From positions 1,959,245 through 2,023,244 of the forward strand of contig NZ_CP037895.1 in assembly GCF_004634385.1 (NCBI RefSeq): a stretch of 64,000 bases of DNA, written 5' to 3'. Of the stretch, positions 44,843 to 54,341 are shown one piece after another; the stretch's first letter is position 1, and each line of letters begins with the position of its first letter. The notes beneath the pieces were generated by a model. It had not been told where the DNA came from, did not search any database, and saw only the letters and a list, made by a program, of their open reading frames with translations. Source of the stretch: Thermaerobacter sp. FW80. Lineage in GTDB: Bacteria; Bacillota; Sulfobacillia; Thermaerobacterales; Thermaerobacteraceae. A program made the position numbers and the translations under genes.

Positions 44843-45154
44843 GGGACGGCGGCGGCGCCGGCGCTGCCCAGCCTGGCGGGGGCGCGGCGGGGGGCCGGCG
44901 GGGCCGGTCGCGACCCACCGGTGCGCGAGGGACGCGAGGGAGATGGGCGCTCGCGCCGAATCCTCAAGCCGTCGGGATGCTCGCGCCTGAGGGATGCGGT
45001 GGGGGGGCGTCGCGCGGCCGCGGGGGCCGTCGCCGGGAGCGGCGGCGGCCGGGTCCCGCGACGCCTCGGGCCGGTGGCCTGTCCGCACATCGCCGGGTGA
45101 GGGGATGGCCCGGGGCAGGCCCGCCGGCCTCCGCGGCGCACGGAGGGAGAGGGC
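44843..45154. other. 312-bp spacer between rlmN and prpC
   Basis: GC-rich low-complexity sequence without a recognisable gene, promoter or clear terminator. The prpC ribosome site GGAGGGAGAGG ends it. Confidence 0.4.
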
Positions 45155-45889
45155 ATGCCGGTGTTGCGCCTGGCCGCCCGCACCCACCCCGGGTGGGTGC
45201 GGGAGAACAACGAAGACGCCTACCTGGCCGAAGCCCTGCCGGGCGACGACGGCTGGCTGGTCGCCGTCGCCGACGGCATGGGGGGCCATCGTGCCGGGGA
45301 GGTGGCCAGCTGGCTGGCCCTGCGCACCCTGCGGGAGCAGGTCGTCGCCGGCGCCGCCCTCGCCGACGCGGTGCTGGCGGCCAACGAGGAGGTCTTCCGG
45401 CGCCAGGCGGGCGATCCGGGCCTCAGCGGCATGGGGACCACGCTGACGGCGGCGGTCATCGGCCGCGGCGGTGCCGTCGAGCTCTGCCACGTCGGCGACT
45501 CGCGGGCCTACCTGCTGCGGCAGGGCTACCTCGCCCGCCTCACCCGCGACCACTCGCTGGTGGAGGAGTTCGTCCGCAGTGGTGCGCTGACGGAGCAGGA
45601 GGCTCGTCGCCACCCCCAGCGCAACCTGCTCACGCGGGCCATCGGCACCGACGCCTCGGTGCCCGTGGATGAGACCACGGTCCAGCTCGAGCCCTCGGAT
45701 CTGTTGCTCCTCTGCAGCGACGGCCTCAGCGAGGCGCTCCCCGACGCCATGCTGGCCGACCTGCTCGCCGCGGGCGGACCGGGCGACGTGGTGGCCCGGG
45801 TCGACGCCCTGATCCAGGCCGCCCTGGCCGCCGGCGGCGGCGACAACATCACCGCCGTGCTGGCCTGGTGGGACGGTGAGGCCCCGTGA
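45155..45889 (+). CDS. prpC: PP2C-type protein phosphatase PrpC (Stp)
   Basis: 244 residues. Metal-dependent Ser/Thr phosphatase with the family motifs VRENNEDAY, VADGMGGHRAGEVAS, CHVGDSRAYLLR, LCSDGLSEAL and GGDNITAVL, giving all metal-binding aspartates. It opposes the PrkC kinase encoded next: the GTG of prkC overlaps the prpC stop as GTGA, so the pair is translationally coupled, as in B. subtilis. Roles in the family include cell-wall, translation and spore-germination signalling. Confidence 0.95.
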   Translation: MPVLRLAARTHPGWVRENNEDAYLAEALPGDDGWLVAVADGMGGHRAGEVASWLALRTLREQVVAGAALADAVLAANEEVFRRQAGDPGLSGMGTTLTAAVIGRGGAVELCHVGDSRAYLLRQGYLARLTRDHSLVEEFVRSGALTEQEARRHPQRNLLTRAIGTDASVPVDETTVQLEPSDLLLLCSDGLSEALPDAMLADLLAAGGPGDVVARVDALIQAALAAGGGDNITAVLAWWDGEAP

Positions 45890-48617
45890 TCGGCACCGTG
45901 CTGGCGGGGCGGTATCGGGTGACCGGCCTGCTGGGCGGCGGCGGCATGGCGGTGGTCTACAAGGCGACGGACCAGGTCACCGGCGAGACGGTGGCCGTCA
46001 AGGCGCTGCGGGCGGAGTACGTCGCCGACGGCGCCTTCCTGCGCCGCTTGCGGCGGGAGGCCGAGGCCGTGCGCCGCCTCTCCCACCCCGGGGTGGTGGC
46101 GGTGCGCGACGTGGGCGAGGACGGCGGCCACCCTTTCCTGGTCCTGGAGTACGTCGACGGGATCACCCTCAAGCAGTACATCCGCGAGAAGGCCCCGCTG
46201 CCGCCGGCCGAGGCCGCGGGCATCGCCTGCCGCGTGCTGGCGGTGCTGGAGCACGCCCACCAGCACGGCGTGATCCACCGCGACGTGAAGCCGCAGAACA
46301 TCCTGATCACGCCCGACGCCCGCGTCATGGTGACGGACTTCGGCATCGCCCGGGCCAGCGGCACCACGACCACGGTGGTGGACCAGGGCGCGATGGTGGG
46401 CACCGCCCAGTACTTCGCGCCCGAACAGGCGAAGGGCATGCCGGCCACCGAGCGGTCCGACCTCTACGCCGTCGGCGTGATCCTTTTCGAGATGCTCACC
46501 GGCCGGTTGCCCTTCGACGGGGACAGCCCGGTGGCCGTGGCCATGCAGCACCTGGGCCAGCAGCCGCCGCTGCCGTCCGCCCTCAACCCCGCGGTACCCC
46601 GCGCCCTGGAGGCCATCGTGCTCAAGGCGCTGGAGAAGAACCCCGACTGCCGGTACCCCTCGGCGGCCGCCATGCGGGCCGATCTGGAGCGCTTCCTGGC
46701 GGGGCGCCCGGTGACGGCGCTGGCTCGGCAGGCGGTGCAGGACACCCTGGTGGCCGGCCCCCCACGAGGGGCCGGCTCCCGAGGGGGGAGGCCGCCCGAC
46801 CGGCGCGGTCCGCGGGGGGGCCTGGACGGGAGCAGGGTGGCGAGAGCGGGCCGGACCTCGACGGCCGCACGGGCGCCCCGCCGGCGGCGGAAGGCCGCCA
46901 GGGGGGGGGCGCCGCCGGCGGCACCGACGCCAGGTCCCGCGGCCCCGGCCAGGGGGACGGCGGTGGCCCGAGCCGGGGCGACGGCGGCCCAGGGAGCGGG
47001 GACGGCGGCGACGCCCAGGGCCTGCGCCCCGGCCCCGGCGCCGGTGCTGGCGCCATCGACCCGCGGGCCGGGGACGGCCGCCGGGATGGGGTGGCAGGCG
47101 GCGGGCGGGCGGAAGCGGCGGCGGGTCGCCGGGCGTCGGGCGCCGTGCGCCGCGGCCCCCGCCCGGATGCGGCGGGGGCCGCGGTCGCAGCGGCCGACGG
47201 AGCCTCCTGGCTCGCGGCGCCCCAGTCCGGGGGCGCAGCCCCCGGGGAGGCACGGCCAACGTCCGGCGCGGGGTCGCGGGTGGCCGGCCCAGGTCCCGCG
47301 GCCCCCGGCCCGCGGGAGGGACGGGCCAAGGGGCGGGGCCGCGGTCTGCGCCCGGCGGCCCGGGCCGGCCCGGGAACCGGCACCGGCGGCCGTCCGGCGC
47401 CCGGCGCCGCGGGGAGGGCGGGAGAGGGCCTGCGGGCGGCGGGGGCGCTGGCCGACGGGGCGGCCGCGCATCCCGGTCCCCGACCCCGGCCCGGTGAGCC
47501 CGCTCCCGGGGCTGCCCCGGGCGTCGGAGCCACGGTCCCCGCAGGGCCCGGCGCCCGCCGGCGCCGGGCCCTGCGCGTGGCGTTGGCCGTGTTCCTTCTG
47601 CTGGCCGGGACCCTGGTCGCGGGGGCGGCGGTCCGCCGCTGGTTGCAGCCGCCGGTGGTCACGGTGCCCGCGGTGGAGGGCCTGCCCCTGATCGAGGCCC
47701 AGAGCCGCCTGGAGCAGGCAGGGTTGCAGTGGCAGATCGTCGAGGAGCGCTACGATAACAGTGAGGTCAACACCGTCATCGCCCAGCGGCCGGAGGGCGG
47801 CGCGCGGGTCCGCATGGGGCAGACGGTGGAGCTGGTGGTCTCCAAGGGGCCGCAGTGGCTCTCCGTCCCCGACGTCCGCGGGCTGGCCGAGCGGGATGCC
47901 CGGCTGCGCCTGGAGAACGCCGGCCTGGTGGTCGAGGTCCGCTACGAGCACGCCGACGAGCCCGAGGGCGTGGTGGTGGACCAGGATCCCGGTCCCGGCA
48001 GCCCCATCCAGGCCGGCATGACCGTCTACCTCACCGTCTCCCGCGGACCCGAGTCGCGGCCGGTGGTGGTCCCGTCGCTGTTCGGCCTGACCGTGGCGGG
48101 GGCGCAGGACGAGCTGCGGGCGGTCGGCCTGGTGGCGGGCGCCGTCCAGGAGCGGCACAGCCCGTACCCGGCGGGGACGGTGATCGGCCAGGATCCCGCG
48201 GCCGCGGCGTCGGTGGAACGGGGCAGCCGGGTCGACCTGGTGGTCAGCAAGGGCCCGGCGCCCGCGCCGCCCGGCAAGGGGAAGGCCGGCGCGACGCACC
48301 AGGCGACGTTGGACGTGCGCATCGAAGGATCCGGCTCGCACCGGCTGCGGGTGGATGTGGAGGACGCCGCCGGCCGCCGGACCGTGTACGACGGGACCGT
48401 CCAGGGGGGGCAGGGGATCGAGGTGCCGGTCAGCTGGCAGGGCGACCGCGCCCAGGCCCTGATCTACGTGGACGGCCAGCTGGTCGAGCGTCGACCCCTG
48501 GAGCCGTCGGGGGGCAAGGGGAAGGGGCGGGACAGGACGTCGGACGAACCGGCCCCCGGCGCCGGCGAACCGGTGGACGGCGAGGGGACCCCGGACGGCG
48601 GCGGGGACGACGGCTGA
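45886..48617 (+). CDS. prkC: PrkC/PknB-type Ser/Thr kinase with PASTA domains, split by a -1 frameshift
   Basis: Kinase half in the frame of GTG 45886: GLLGGGGMAVVYKA (P-loop), AVKAL (Lys), HRDVKPQNIL (catalytic loop), DFGIA and APEQAKGM, ending near 46740. The remaining parts, a membrane helix (ALRVALAVFLLLAGTLVAGA, about 47570-47630) and three PASTA domains (VVTVPAVEGLPLIEAQSRLE, SVPDVRGLAERDARLRLENA, VVVPSLFGLTVAGAQDELRA), lie one base back, in the -1 frame, up to 48617. The kinase frame itself stays open, as low-complexity sequence, to 47691. Slippery-looking tracts occur at 46758-46764 and 46815-46821. So this is a programmed frameshift, a base missing in the assembly, or a broken gene. 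PASTA domains sense muropeptides and the kinase acts on translation and wall targets; spore germination is a known output in Bacillus. Confidence 0.85.
46758..46821 (+). other. Candidate frameshift window inside prkC
   Basis: In the kinase frame, C CCC CCA (46758-46764) and G GGG GGC (46815-46821) both fit the X XXY YYZ pattern for -1 slippage. A later run of nine Gs (46901-46909) is an alternative site of assembly error. After the window, the -1 frame reads EQGGESGPDLDGRTGAPPAA, with a more balanced composition than the Arg/Ala/Pro-rich zero frame. Confidence 0.5.
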
Positions 48618-48715
48618 CGAGGGGGCGCCGGGAGGGGCCGGCTTCGTAGAACGGTGGACCAGCCGCCCGGGGACGGGCGTCGTGGGAGGCACGGGGGAGG
48701 TGACGCGGGAAGCCC

Positions 48716-49627
48716 ATGACGGCGCTGCGGACGGGGATCGTGACCAAGGCGCAGACCAACCTGTACGAGGTGCGTCTCGACGACGGCGAGGTGTGCCTCT
48801 GCGCGCTGCGGGGGCGGCTGCGCCGCGAGGTGGGCGAGGTGCTCACCGGCGACCGCGTGGAGGTCGCGCTCCAGCCGGGCGGCGCCGCCATCGAGCGGGT
48901 TCTTCCGCGTCGCAACCGGCTGGTGCGGCCGCCCATCGCCAACGTGGACCGGGTGCTGCTGGTCCAGTCCCTCCAGCACCCCGATCCGGTGCCCATCCTG
49001 ATGGATCGCGTGCTGGTCCAGGCGGAGGCGCTGGAGCTGTCCGTGGTCCTCTGCCTGACCAAGTTGGACCTGGTGGTGGACGCGCCCGACCGGCCCCTGC
49101 CGGAACCGCTCGCCCGCCTGGTGGAAGGCTACCGGCTGGCGGGCTACCCGGTGCACCTGGTGGCAGCGCCCAGGGGATGGGGTCTGGAGGGGGTGGCCGA
49201 CGCCCTGCGGGAGGGCGTCACCGTCCTGGCGGGACCCAGCGGCGTGGGGAAGTCGACCCTGCTCAACGCCCTGCAGCCGGGGCTGCGGCTGGCCACGGGC
49301 GAGATCAGTCGCAAGCTGGGCCGGGGGCGGCACACCACCCGGTCGGTGCAGCTGCTGCCCCTGGCCCTGGGCGGGTGGGTCGCCGACACGCCGGGCTTCA
49401 GCCGGCTGGACCTGCCGGACCTGGAACCCGAGGAGCTGGGCGACCTCTGGCCGGAGATCCGCCGGGAGGCGCCGGACTGCCGCTTCCGCGGGTGCCTGCA
49501 TCGCAGCGAGCCGGGCTGTGCGGTGCGGGCGGCCCGGGACCAGGGGCGCATCGCGCCGTGGCGCTACCAGAACTATCTGGTCCTGCTGGCCGAGGTGGAG
49601 GAGCGGCTCGCCGAGCGATACCGGTGA
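48716..49627 (+). CDS. rsgA: Small-subunit ribosome biogenesis GTPase RsgA
   Basis: 303 residues, circularly permuted GTPase that matures the 30S subunit. An N-terminal OB-fold is followed by G4 (LCLTKLDLV) before G1 (GPSGVGKSTLLNAL near 172) and G3 (ADTPGFS), the permuted order typical of YjeQ/RsgA. The zinc-binding tail shows the Cys/His set in CRFRGCLHRSEPGCAV. ATG 48716 begins the OB-fold. In B. subtilis the same gene (cpgA) follows prkC. Confidence 0.96.
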   Translation: MTALRTGIVTKAQTNLYEVRLDDGEVCLCALRGRLRREVGEVLTGDRVEVALQPGGAAIERVLPRRNRLVRPPIANVDRVLLVQSLQHPDPVPILMDRVLVQAEALELSVVLCLTKLDLVVDAPDRPLPEPLARLVEGYRLAGYPVHLVAAPRGWGLEGVADALREGVTVLAGPSGVGKSTLLNALQPGLRLATGEISRKLGRGRHTTRSVQLLPLALGGWVADTPGFSRLDLPDLEPEELGDLWPEIRREAPDCRFRGCLHRSEPGCAVRAARDQGRIAPWRYQNYLVLLAEVEERLAERYR

Positions 49628-49808
49628 GGCGGGGCCGGTCGGATGCCGCCTGCGGGCCATGGGGTGGCCGCGGCCGGCGGCGCCGGGGTCGGCAGGGCAC
49701 CCGGAGCGGTGCCCGCCGGGGCGCGGGGGCGCTCTGGTGCCAGGCCGGCCGGTGGAATTCGCGCCGCCGGCCGGGCAGCGCCGGCGCGGGAGGGACGGGA
49801 GGTTGACC

Positions 49809-50669
49809 ATGCCGAGACGGCAGGGGCAGGAGGGGCCGCCGAGGTCGGGCCCGGATCGCCGGGCCGGGGACGGCGGGGGGCGGCCTGCGGTGGACGGGAC
49901 CGCCGGCGCGGGCGACCCCGGCGACGACAGGGAGGGGGCGCAGGCGGGAAGCCCGGTCGCCCGTCCGCTGGCGTGGCCCGCGCCGGGAGCGGGACCCGTG
50001 GTGCTGCCGTCCCTGCTCTCGGCCGACTTCGCCCGGCTGGCGGAGCAGGTCCGGGCCGCCGAGGCGGCGGGCGCCGCCGGCCTGCACCTGGACGTGATGG
50101 ACGGCCACTTCGTGCCCAACCTCACCTTCGGACCGCCGATCATCGCGGCGGTGCGACGATTGACGTCCCTGCCCCTGGACGTGCACCTCATGGTGGAGCG
50201 CCCCGAGGCCCTCTTGCCGGCGGTGGCGGAGGCCGGGGCCGACGTGGTCACCGTCCACGTCGAGGCAACGCCCCACGTGCACCGGGCGCTGCAGATGATC
50301 CGCGCCCTGGGGTGCCGGGCCGGGGTGGCCCTGAACCCGGGGACGCCGGCGACCGCCGTGGAGCCGCTCTTGGCCGAGGTCGACCTGGTGCTGGTGATGA
50401 GCGTGAACCCGGGCTTCGCCGGGCAGGCGTTCCTCCCGCTGGCCCTCGACAAGCTCCGGGCCCTGCGGGCGATGTTGCCCGCGGCGGGGCCGCGCCCGTG
50501 GCTGGAGGTCGATGGCGGCATCGACCCCAAGACGGCGCCGTTGGCGGCGGCGGCAGGGGCCGACTTGCTGGTCGCCGGATCGGCCGTCTTCAACCAGCGG
50601 GCGCCGGTGGAGGCGAACCTCGCCCGCCTGCGGCAAGCCGTGGCGACGAGCGCATCGACCCGGCCCTGA
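49809..50669 (+). CDS. rpe: Ribulose-phosphate 3-epimerase
   Basis: Pentose-phosphate enzyme interconverting ribulose-5-phosphate and xylulose-5-phosphate. The TIM barrel starts near residue 64 (VVLPSLLSADFARLAEQVRA) and carries LHLDVMDGHFVPNLTFGP, DVHLMVERPE and LEVDGGIDPKTAPLAAAAGA, giving the metal His/Asp set. The 63 residues before it are Arg/Gly/Pro-rich and absent from usual Rpe. ATG 49809 has GGGAGGTTGACC upstream; a start nearer the barrel is possible. Confidence 0.94.
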   Translation: MPRRQGQEGPPRSGPDRRAGDGGGRPAVDGTAGAGDPGDDREGAQAGSPVARPLAWPAPGAGPVVLPSLLSADFARLAEQVRAAEAAGAAGLHLDVMDGHFVPNLTFGPPIIAAVRRLTSLPLDVHLMVERPEALLPAVAEAGADVVTVHVEATPHVHRALQMIRALGCRAGVALNPGTPATAVEPLLAEVDLVLVMSVNPGFAGQAFLPLALDKLRALRAMLPAAGPRPWLEVDGGIDPKTAPLAAAAGADLLVAGSAVFNQRAPVEANLARLRQAVATSASTRP

Positions 50670-50873
50670 GGCGGGGCGGTCCCGAACGGAGGCTGCGGCG
50701 GGCGGATCCCGGCGACGGGCGACCCGCCCGTGAGGGGGGGGGTGGGCACCGGCGCCCCGCGCCGCGGTGAGGCGGGTGACGGGGCGCCGGCCCTTGGGCC
50801 AGGCACCGGCCGGCCGGCCGGGCCATAGCCTGGGGCGGGACCCCGAGGGGGCTCGCACCGGGAGGGATCGACC
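50670..50873 (+). other. Spacer between rpe and spoVM (thiN position, empty)
   Basis: About 200 bp of GC-rich sequence. In B. subtilis thiN (thiamine pyrophosphokinase) lies at this point; no trace of it is visible here. Confidence 0.5.
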
Positions 50874-50951
50874 GTGGCCGTGCGGGTCATCGTCGTGCGC
50901 TTGCCCGCCCTGCTGGGCTGCCTGTTCCGCCGCCGCGGCGGGCGATCCTGA
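50874..50951 (+). CDS. spoVM: SpoVM, stage V sporulation peptide
   Basis: Twenty-five residues from GTG 50874 (GGGAGG 7 nt upstream), or 23 from GTG 50880. Residues 3-16 read VRVIVVRLPALLGC, then LFRRRGG. From GTG 50880 the sequence aligns without gaps to B. subtilis SpoVM: the essential proline falls at position 9 and the pattern hydrophobic-(R/K)LP-x-hydrophobic-L-G is kept. SpoVM is an amphipathic helix that marks the convex forespore membrane and anchors the coat via SpoIVA. It sits between rpe and rpmB exactly as in B. subtilis. Length and synteny make this persuasive despite the tiny size. Confidence 0.78.
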   Translation: MAVRVIVVRLPALLGCLFRRRGGRS

Positions 50952-51327
50952 GGCCTGCGATGCCGGCGGCGCCCTGGCCGCTACGGCGACGCGCCTCGCG
51001 GCCAGGGCGCCGCCGGGCGCCGTCGGGCCGCGTCGGACCGCGGCGCGGCCCAACCTGGGCTGCAGCCATGCGGGCGGACCCGCCCGTGTCGGGCGACGGC
51101 GCGGCCCCGCCCGCCACGCCCTGCGGCTCGGCCGACCCGCCCACCGCGCCGCGCCCCATCACGCCGACCACGTTGCCCGGTCTGCACGGGGATGGCACCA
51201 TAGGTGACGTCGGCCCGAAGCCCCGACGACGGTCGGGGAGCCGTCCATCGGCGGACGGCGACGGGCCGGCGGCCCAGGGGCGGCCGGGGCCGCGGGAACG
51301 GGACGGCCCCGGCCAGGATGGTGCGCC
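50952..51327. other. 376-bp spacer between spoVM and hslO
   Basis: Short GC-rich frames occur on both strands with no recognisable domain. No convincing promoter or hairpin was identified. Confidence 0.4.
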
Positions 51328-52440
51328 ATGACGTCGGCAGACCGCCCACAGACGCGACGCGGGCCATCACGAGACCACGGCGGTGCGGCACCGGACCGCG
51401 GGGCGGTGCCGGACGCGGGCCCGACCCCGTCCCACGGGCGGGGGGCACGGGAAGCGAGCCGAGGCGGGGGCGCAACGCAGGAACCGGGCCCGTCCCAGGG
51501 GGACGGCGGACGGCCGGACCCCGCGGGCGACTACCTGGTCCGCGCCGTGGCCGGCGACGGCCGGGTCCGCGCCTTTGCCTGCCGGACGACGAACCTGGTG
51601 GAGGAGGCCCGGCGGCGCCACGACACGTGGCCGACGGCGACGGCCGCCCTGGGACGCGTCCTGACCGGCACGGCCCTCCTGGCGGCCCAGCTCAAGGACG
51701 ACGCCAGCGTCACCGTGCGCGTGACGGGGAGCGGCCCCTTGGGCGTGATCCTCGCCGTGGGCGAGACCGATGGGTCGGTGCGGGGCTACGTGCGCAACCC
51801 CCACGTCGACCTGCCCCTGCGCCCCGACGGCAAGCTGGACGTGGGGGGAGCCGTCGGCCTGCCCGGGTTCCTGCACGTCACGCGGGATCTCGGCCTGGGC
51901 ACGCCCTACACCGGCAGCGTGCCGCTGGTGTCGGGGGAGATCGGGGACGACCTCACCGCCTTCCTGGTCCGCTCGGACCAGACGCCCTCGGTGGTGGGCG
52001 TGGGCGTCCTGGTCAACCCCGCAGGGGATGTGCGGGCGGCGGGAGGCTTCCTGCTCCAGCTGCTGCCGGGTCATCCGGACGACTGGATCCGGCGGCTGGA
52101 GGGGAACATCCGGCAACTGGAAGGCATCAGCCGGCTGATCGATGCCGGGTTGACGCCGGAGGCCATGGCGGAACGGGGCCTGGAGGGACTGGCCCCGCGC
52201 ATCCTCGGCCGCCAGCCCCTGGCCTTCCGCTGCCGGTGCGACCGCCAGCGGGTCGAGCGGGCCTTGCTCAGCCTGGGGCCGGAGCAGCTGGAGGCGATGC
52301 TCCGCGAGGACGGGGGCGCCGAGTTGCGCTGCCACTTCTGCGGAACCGTCTATCGGGTGTCGGCCGCGGAACTGGACGCGCTCCTGGTCCGCGCCCGAGA
52401 GGGCCGCGGCCTTGGGGGCACGCCCGGCGCGGGCGGGTGA
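51328..52440 (+). CDS. hslO: Redox-regulated chaperone Hsp33
   Basis: 370 residues against about 290 usual. The family start DYLVRAVAGDGRVRAFACRT appears only at about residue 68; the first 67 residues are Gly/Pro/Arg-rich. The zinc switch cysteines are in FRCRCDRQRVERALLSLG and LRCHFCGTVYRV, the C-x-C and C-x2-C pairs that form disulfides on oxidation and activate the holdase. ATG 51328 is the furthest start. The gene is inserted between spoVM and rpmB. Confidence 0.93.
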   Translation: MTSADRPQTRRGPSRDHGGAAPDRGAVPDAGPTPSHGRGAREASRGGGATQEPGPSQGDGGRPDPAGDYLVRAVAGDGRVRAFACRTTNLVEEARRRHDTWPTATAALGRVLTGTALLAAQLKDDASVTVRVTGSGPLGVILAVGETDGSVRGYVRNPHVDLPLRPDGKLDVGGAVGLPGFLHVTRDLGLGTPYTGSVPLVSGEIGDDLTAFLVRSDQTPSVVGVGVLVNPAGDVRAAGGFLLQLLPGHPDDWIRRLEGNIRQLEGISRLIDAGLTPEAMAERGLEGLAPRILGRQPLAFRCRCDRQRVERALLSLGPEQLEAMLREDGGAELRCHFCGTVYRVSAAELDALLVRAREGRGLGGTPGAGG

Positions 52441-52836
52441 CCTCGGGGCGTCCGAGGGGACCGGTCGCCTGGAGCGCCGCTCCGCAGCCCACGGGCGGGG
52501 GTGCGCGGGTTGCCGCCACCGTCCATCGGCCGCGGCCCGCCGGCGGCACCCCTGCCCGGCCGGCGACCGCGGCGAACGGAGACCGGTGGAACCGGCGCGG
52601 AAGGAAGGGGCCGGCGGCCCTGACCGGCCCCCGGCAGAACCGAGACGGCACCGCGCCAGGGTGCGTGGCGCCCGGTCGGCGCTCCTGCGGCCGCCGCGGC
52701 AAGCACCCGGCGAACCGAAGCAGAGAGGGGTCGGCGACCTAGCCGACCCCTGCTCGCGGTCCCGCCGGCGGTCCGAGCGCCGGCCGGTGGGTGCGTGGAT
52801 GCGCTGCAGCCCGGCGGTCCGACGGCGCTTCGCCGT
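52441..52836. other. Convergent gap between hslO and rpmB
   Basis: No gene. It contains the terminator at 52726-52751 and GC-rich sequence without other visible elements. Confidence 0.45.
52726..52751. terminator. Bidirectional terminator between hslO and rpmB
   Basis: AGGGGTCGGC (52726-52735) pairs perfectly with 52742-52751 over the loop GACCTA. It lies between convergent genes, about 85 bp from the rpmB stop. No long U-run is present on either strand. Confidence 0.55.
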
Positions 52837-53028
52837 TCACAGGGCCCGGACCACGCGGCCGGACTTCAGGCACGTGGTGCAGACGCGGATCCGGCGCACG
52901 CCCTGGGGGGTCACGGCGCGCACCCGCTGCAGGTTGGGGAGCCAGATGCGCCGCGACTTGCGGTTGGAGTGGCTCACCTGGTTCCCGAAGTCGACGCCCT
53001 TGCCGCAGATGGCACAGCGACGAGCCAT
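52837..53028 (-). CDS. rpmB: Ribosomal protein bL28
   Basis: 63 residues, zinc-ribbon form of bL28: Cys5, Cys8, Cys50 and Cys53 in ARRCAICGKG and VCTTCLKSG form the two C-x2-C pairs. HSNRKSRRIWLPNLQRVRA is the rRNA-binding core. ATG 53028 has GGGAGGA upstream. It runs opposite to its neighbours, just as rpmB opposes yloU in B. subtilis, and has its own promoter 255 bp upstream. Confidence 0.97.
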   Translation of the reverse strand: MARRCAICGKGVDFGNQVSHSNRKSRRIWLPNLQRVRAVTPQGVRRIRVCTTCLKSGRVVRAL

Positions 53029-53281
53029 GGTGACGATTCCTCCCACTCCCGGGGCTGCCGGCAGGGACGCGGTCCCCGCCCCGTCCTGGCGCCAGCCTCC
53101 CACGGCCGGGGATCCGCTCGGAATCCGCGGCTTCCCGCCCGATGGCCGGGGAGCGCGGTCGCCGCGGGCCGCCGCGGAGGGTCGGGACCACCCCGGGGCA
53201 TGACCCGCCGCGACCCACGGGACGGACCGGCGCCCCGATGGACGCCGGGGCGGCCGCCGAGGGGTGCAGATCACGGCGCCG

Positions 53282-53310
53282 ATTCTACCACAGGCCCCTG
53301 CGGGCGACAA
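53282..53310 (-). promoter_or_regulatory. Sigma-A promoter of rpmB: TTGTCG - 17 nt - TAGAAT
   Basis: On the minus strand TTGTCG (53310-53305) and TAGAAT (53287-53282) are separated by exactly 17 nt. They match the consensus at 4/6 and 5/6. A 245-nt leader follows before rpmB. Confidence 0.75.
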
Positions 53311-53653
53311 GGAAGGGTCCGCCGCGCCCCAGGGCCGTCGGTCGGGTGCCGCCAACGGGGCGGACCGGCGGCGACGGGGCGGACGGAAGAGCTGCCTGGA
53401 AGGCCCTCCCGGACGCAGCGGGAACCTGGCGTCGGCGCATCGCCGGGTAAGACCGGCACCGCGGATCTTCAAGGATCGGATGCCTGAAACGAAGCGGCGT
53501 TGCAGGTGACGGTTTCGACGCCCGGGCGCCGTGGGGGGGACGAGGACCCCAGGGCGGGGAGGGCGAAGGGAACCTGGAGGGAGGCGGCTTCCGGCGGCGG
53601 GGTGCCCCGCCGCGCCGCAGCAAGCCGAGACCGGGCGAAAGCGGGAGCTGGAC
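53311..53653. other. Rest of the rpmB/yloU divergent interval
   Basis: No gene. I could not identify a credible promoter for the Asp23-family gene; GTAAGA at 53446 has no good partner. Confidence 0.35.
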
Positions 53654-54184
53654 GTGCTGGAGTATCCTACGGACCACGGGCGGATTGCCATCAGCGAGGA
53701 GGTCGTGGCGGGGATCGCCGGTGCGGCGCTAGCCGACTGCCCCGGCGTGGCCGGCACGGTGCCGCGGGGGTGGCGCCAGGGGCTGGCGGGCCTGCTGGGC
53801 GAGGACCGGGGTCGCGGCGTCGAGGTGACCGTCGCCGACGACCAGGCCATCGACGTCACCGTGAGCATCGTGGTCACCTACGGGGTCCCGATCCAGGAGG
53901 TGGCACGCACGGTGATGCGGCGCGTGGGGGAGGCGGTGCGCCGCGCGGTGGGCGAGCAACGGGTGCGCGTGCACGTGCACGTCGCCGGCGTGCGGGTCCC
54001 GGCCGGCGGTGCGCCGGGCGGCGGAGGAACCGGCGCTGCCCGCGCCGGCGCGCCCCGCGCCGGTGCGGGCGTTCCGGAGGCGCCGGGGGAGGGCGTCGCA
54101 ACGCGGCCCCCTGCGCCCGGGACGGCGGCCCCGGGCGGGGCGCACCCCGCCGACCCGTCCGAGCCGGGCGACACCGGCGGATGA
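53654..54184 (+). CDS. yloU: Asp23/Gls24-family envelope protein (YloU type)
   Basis: 176 residues. The Asp23 domain occupies residues 1-110: DHGRIAISEEVVAGIAGAAL, GVEVTVADDQAIDVTVSIVV and VQEVA-like PIQEVARTVMRRVGEAV. The remainder is Ala/Gly/Pro-rich and disordered. GTG 53654 is 7 nt after GGGAG. Function in the family is cell-envelope stress homeostasis; the exact role is unknown. fakA (yloV), which usually follows, is missing, and recG comes next. Confidence 0.9.
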   Translation: MLEYPTDHGRIAISEEVVAGIAGAALADCPGVAGTVPRGWRQGLAGLLGEDRGRGVEVTVADDQAIDVTVSIVVTYGVPIQEVARTVMRRVGEAVRRAVGEQRVRVHVHVAGVRVPAGGAPGGGGTGAARAGAPRAGAGVPEAPGEGVATRPPAPGTAAPGGAHPADPSEPGDTGG

Positions 54185-54341
54185 CGCGCAACGCGCCACG
54201 CGCAACGCGCAACGCGCCACCGCGACCGCAGCCGATCGAAGGCCCGCCGCTTGAGCCGGGCGGCAGCGGCGGATCACCGGCACCCCCCGTGCCGTCGCGC
54301 CCTTGCGAGGCGCTGGGTACCGGCGTGACGCAGGTGAGGCC

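Noticed and set aside
45886-47691. Kinase frame continuing to 47691 as a complete 601-residue protein
   Set aside because: After about residue 290 it is Arg/Ala/Pro-rich without domains and overlaps the membrane helix in the other frame, so the native protein most likely switches frame.
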